Origin: an uncultured Bacteroidota bacterium
Lineage (GTDB): Bacteria; Bacteroidota; Bacteroidia; Chitinophagales; Chitinophagaceae
Direction of reading: 5' to 3'
Assembly: GCA_903835145.1 (NCBI GenBank)
Contig: CAILMA010000455.1
Coordinates: forward strand, 1-8,546
Length of the DNA stretch: 8,546 nt
Shown here piece after piece: positions 6,891-8,546 of this stretch (its first letter is position 1; the number at the start of each line of letters is the position of its first letter). Made by a program: the position numbers and the translations under genes. The notes under the pieces are model-generated. The model saw only the letters and a list, made by a program, of their open reading frames with translations. It did not search any database and was not told the DNA's origin.

Positions 6891-8066
6891 ATGCAGACAG
6901 CCTATATAGTAGCCGGATACCGCTCGGCAGTAGCCAAAAGTAAACGCGGTGGATTCCGCTTTTTTCGTCCGGATGACCTGGCGGTAGAAGTGATAAAGGG
7001 CGTGCTGGCGAGCCTGCCTCAACTGGACCCTGCACTGGTGGATGATGTGATAGTAGGCAATGCTGTGCCAGAGGCGGAACAAGGTTTGCAGGTGGGCAGG
7101 ATTATTGCCAACAGAGCTGTGGGTGAAGGTGCAGCTGGTATAACGATAAACAGGTATTGCGGATCGGGACTGGAGAGCATAGCGACGGCTACCGCCAAGA
7201 TACAAATGGGAATGGCTGAATGTATTATAGCCGGTGGCACCGAAAGCATGACACTTGTGCCGACAGCAGGATGGCGCACGATGCCAAACTACGAATATGC
7301 AAAGGACAATGGCGATTACTACCTGAGTATGGGCCTGACGGCGGAGGAAGTAGCCAAGGATTATAAAGTGACCCGCGAAGACCAGGATGCATTTTCGCTG
7401 CGGTCGCACCAAAGGGCTATAAATGCAATACAGTCAGGACATTTTAAGAGCGGAATACTACCGATAAAAGTGAAGGAAATATACCTGAATGAGAAGAATA
7501 AGCGCTCTGAACGGGAAACAATAGTGGATACCGATGAAGGTCCACGTGCTGATACATCGCTTGAGGTACTTGCAAAATTACCGGCTGTATTTGCGGCGGG
7601 CGGCAGCGTAACTGCCGGCAACTCTTCACAAACATCTGACGGTGCAGCTTTTACGGTTGTGATGAGTGAGCGGCTGATGAACAGCCTCGGACTCTCCCCT
7701 ATTGGCAGGCTTGTTTCTTGTGCGGCGGCTGGTGTTGACCCGAGGATAATGGGTATAGGCCCTATAAAGGCAGTACCTAAGGTACTTAAGAATGCAGGGA
7801 TGAACCTCGGCCAGATAGACCTGATAGAGCTTAATGAGGCGTTTGCTTCGCAATCGCTTGCGGTGATACGGACGCTGGGGCTTGATGATAATATTGTAAA
7901 TATAAACGGGGGCGCGATAGCTCTCGGGCATCCACTGGGATGCACAGGAGCAAAGCTTACGATTCAGATTTTGAATGATATGAAGCGGCTGGATAAGAAA
8001 TACGGCATTGTTACGGCCTGTATAGGCGGCGGGCAAGGCATTGCAGGGATTATTGAACGGTGTTAG
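6891..8066 (+). CDS. fadA: Acetyl-CoA C-acyltransferase (3-ketoacyl-CoA thiolase, FadA type)
   Basis: Cytoplasmic thiolase of 391 residues, close to the usual length of about 390. It cleaves 3-ketoacyl-CoA with CoA to acetyl-CoA and a shortened acyl-CoA, the last step of fatty-acid beta-oxidation. The acyl-accepting Cys is C90 (NRYCGSGLE); NEAF is at 315-318, the His motif GHPLGCTGA at 346-354 (H347), and the second catalytic Cys C377 is in CIGGGQG. The stretches MGLTAEEVA, TREDQDAF and VTAGNSSQTSDGAA follow the FadA pattern more closely than biosynthetic AtoB, though paralogue identity is not proved and the symbol is tentative. The ATG at 6891 is the first start after an in-frame TGA at 6879; no Shine-Dalgarno sequence is seen, as is common in this phylum. 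It has no adjacent 3-hydroxyacyl-CoA dehydrogenase in the window and has its own terminator, so it is probably transcribed alone or starts a transcript here. Confidence 0.96.
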   Translation: MQTAYIVAGYRSAVAKSKRGGFRFFRPDDLAVEVIKGVLASLPQLDPALVDDVIVGNAVPEAEQGLQVGRIIANRAVGEGAAGITINRYCGSGLESIATATAKIQMGMAECIIAGGTESMTLVPTAGWRTMPNYEYAKDNGDYYLSMGLTAEEVAKDYKVTREDQDAFSLRSHQRAINAIQSGHFKSGILPIKVKEIYLNEKNKRSERETIVDTDEGPRADTSLEVLAKLPAVFAAGGSVTAGNSSQTSDGAAFTVVMSERLMNSLGLSPIGRLVSCAAAGVDPRIMGIGPIKAVPKVLKNAGMNLGQIDLIELNEAFASQSLAVIRTLGLDDNIVNINGGAIALGHPLGCTGAKLTIQILNDMKRLDKKYGIVTACIGGGQGIAGIIERC

Positions 8067-8091
8067 TTAAGATGTAAATATAATTAATTTA

Positions 8092-8125
8092 AACGCCGGA
8101 GCTGGGAGTTCCGGCGTTGTGTTTT
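8092..8125 (+). terminator. Intrinsic terminator of the thiolase gene
   Basis: AACGCCGGA (8092-8100) and TCCGGCGTT (8110-8118) form a perfect 9-bp GC-rich stem with a nine-base loop, 26 bases after the stop codon, followed by GTGTTTT. Position, stem strength and the T-rich tail agree with Rho-independent termination on the + strand. The tail is interrupted by Gs, so efficiency may be moderate. Confidence 0.7.
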
Positions 8126-8168
8126 GGGTGGTGTCGTCTCTGGCAATCATGGGGCATGTGTATTTGTT

Positions 8169-8276
8169 CAACACCGTCGGTGTTGGGAATTTGGTGCGGG
8201 GTGACCGCCGGTTTCACCGGCGGCTATTGTTGTTGGAGCCCGTTCGGGCTTGTATTGCCGTGCAAATGGCCGCGGC
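8169..8276. repeat. Palindrome cluster downstream of the thiolase gene
   Basis: There are four palindromes: CAACACC-gtc-GGTGTTG (8169-8185), CCGCCGGT-ttc-ACCGGCGG (8205-8223), AGCCCG-tt-CGGGCT (8237-8250) and the uninterrupted GCCGCGGC (8269-8276). The link GGCTATTGTTGTT (8222-8234) between the second and third also occurs at 684-696. This places the cluster in the same modular family as the region upstream of the protease. Open reading across this area in both strands is a by-product of the stop-poor GC-rich modules. Confidence 0.7.
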
Positions 8277-8300
8277 GACGCTGGGCGCAGGGGTGTTTTG

Positions 8301-8380
8301 ACGGGCATTGCAAACGCCATGCCGGGGCATCCTTCCCGATGTAAAATCGGGACAGTCAGTTGCAAACGAGGACGAGATGA
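8301..8380 (+). repeat. Core palindromic repeat unit, copy 3
   Basis: Order of modules: GGCATT-gca-AACGCC (8304-8318, one mismatch from G to A), ATGCC-gg-GGCAT (8319-8330), TCCCGAT-gtaaa-ATCGGGA (8334-8352), CAGTCA, then GTTGCAAACGAGG and ACGAGATGA. Compared with copy 4 it carries an additional hairpin module inserted after ATCC. It is the first of three head-to-tail units, and a 15-base T-rich spacer separates it from the next. Confidence 0.85.
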
Positions 8381-8395
8381 CGTTTTTATGTGTTG

Positions 8396-8451
8396 ACGGG
8401 CGTTGCAAACGCCATGCCGGGACATCCTCGTTACAAACGAGGACGAGATGA
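8396..8451 (+). repeat. Core palindromic repeat unit, copy 4 (short form)
   Basis: Order of modules: perfect GGCGTT-gca-AACGCC, a degenerate ATGCCGGGACAT, then CCTCGTT-aca-AACGAGG, then ACGAGATGA. It lacks the CCCGAT/ATCGGG hairpin of copies 3 and 5, which makes it 56 rather than about 80 bases. The following 14-base spacer GTTTTTGTGTTTTG is related to the spacer after copy 3, so the repeating period includes a T-rich leader. Confidence 0.85.
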
Positions 8452-8465
8452 GTTTTTGTGTTTTG

Positions 8466-8546
8466 ACGGGCGTTGCAAACGCCATGCCGGGGGCATCCTT
8501 CCCGATGTAAAATCGGGACAGGCAGTTGTGAACGGGTACGAGATGA
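8466..8546 (+). repeat. Core palindromic repeat unit, copy 5
   Basis: Order of modules: perfect GGCGTT-gca-AACGCC, ATGCC-ggg-GGCAT with one extra G, TCCCGAT-gtaaa-ATCGGGA, CAGGCAGTTGTGAACGGG, TACGAGATGA. It ends exactly at the window edge, so more units may follow. It is the long form like copy 3, and its AACGAGG arm is altered to AACGGGT. Confidence 0.85.

Noticed and set aside
8117..8485. Small open frames on both strands downstream of the thiolase gene
   Set aside because: They begin in the terminator region or inside the repeats and encode the translated palindromes (for example RHGVCNARQ recurring), not a protein family.
8301..8546. CRISPR-like array of three regular repeats
   Set aside because: The repeats are internally palindromic, vary from 56 to about 80 bases by module content, and are separated by related T-rich spacers of 14-15 bases rather than unique spacers of constant length. 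No cas genes are present.

Overview
The window reads as chromosomal DNA from a member of the Bacteroidota, most likely of the Chitinophagia type (inference). The large secreted protease ends in a type IX secretion (T9SS) C-terminal sorting domain, a system confined to this phylum. Neither start codon has a clear Shine-Dalgarno sequence, and the thiolase resembles those of Bacteroidota fatty-acid degradation loci.

There are two confident genes, both on the + strand. The first (792-6443) encodes a 1,883-residue secreted multidomain subtilisin-family (S8) peptidase: signal peptide, two pro-domain-like modules, a catalytic domain with an intact Asp/His/Asn/Ser set, a KP-43-like beta domain, a long tail of Ig/Fn3/MAM-like adhesive modules and the T9SS sorting domain. 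The second (6891-8066) encodes a 391-residue FadA-type acetyl-CoA C-acyltransferase with all catalytic motifs, followed by a good hairpin terminator. They are separated by 447 bases, and nothing suggests that they act in one pathway or form an operon.

The remaining DNA (1-791, 6444-6890, 8067-8546) is dense with short palindromes built from a small vocabulary of modules. A core unit starting ACGGGCGTTGCAAACGCC and ending GAGATG occurs five times (151, 529, 8301, 8396, 8466), always in + orientation, three of them head-to-tail at the right edge. Other modules recur on both sides of the protease gene: the CCCGGGGC/GCCCCGGG hairpin followed by CTGGGAGAT, the CCCTTGCAGGG hairpin, CAACGCC/GGCGTTG and its variant CAACACC/GGTGTTG, and the link GGCTATTGTTGTT. 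Copies differ by whole palindromic modules and, in one pair, by matched changes in both arms. This modular repeat family is the most unusual part of the window. Its function is unknown, and it probably represents a non-autonomous palindromic repeat family, comparable in concept to REP/BIME elements.

The first 150 bases contain no gene I can recognise; they may include the last codons of an upstream gene.
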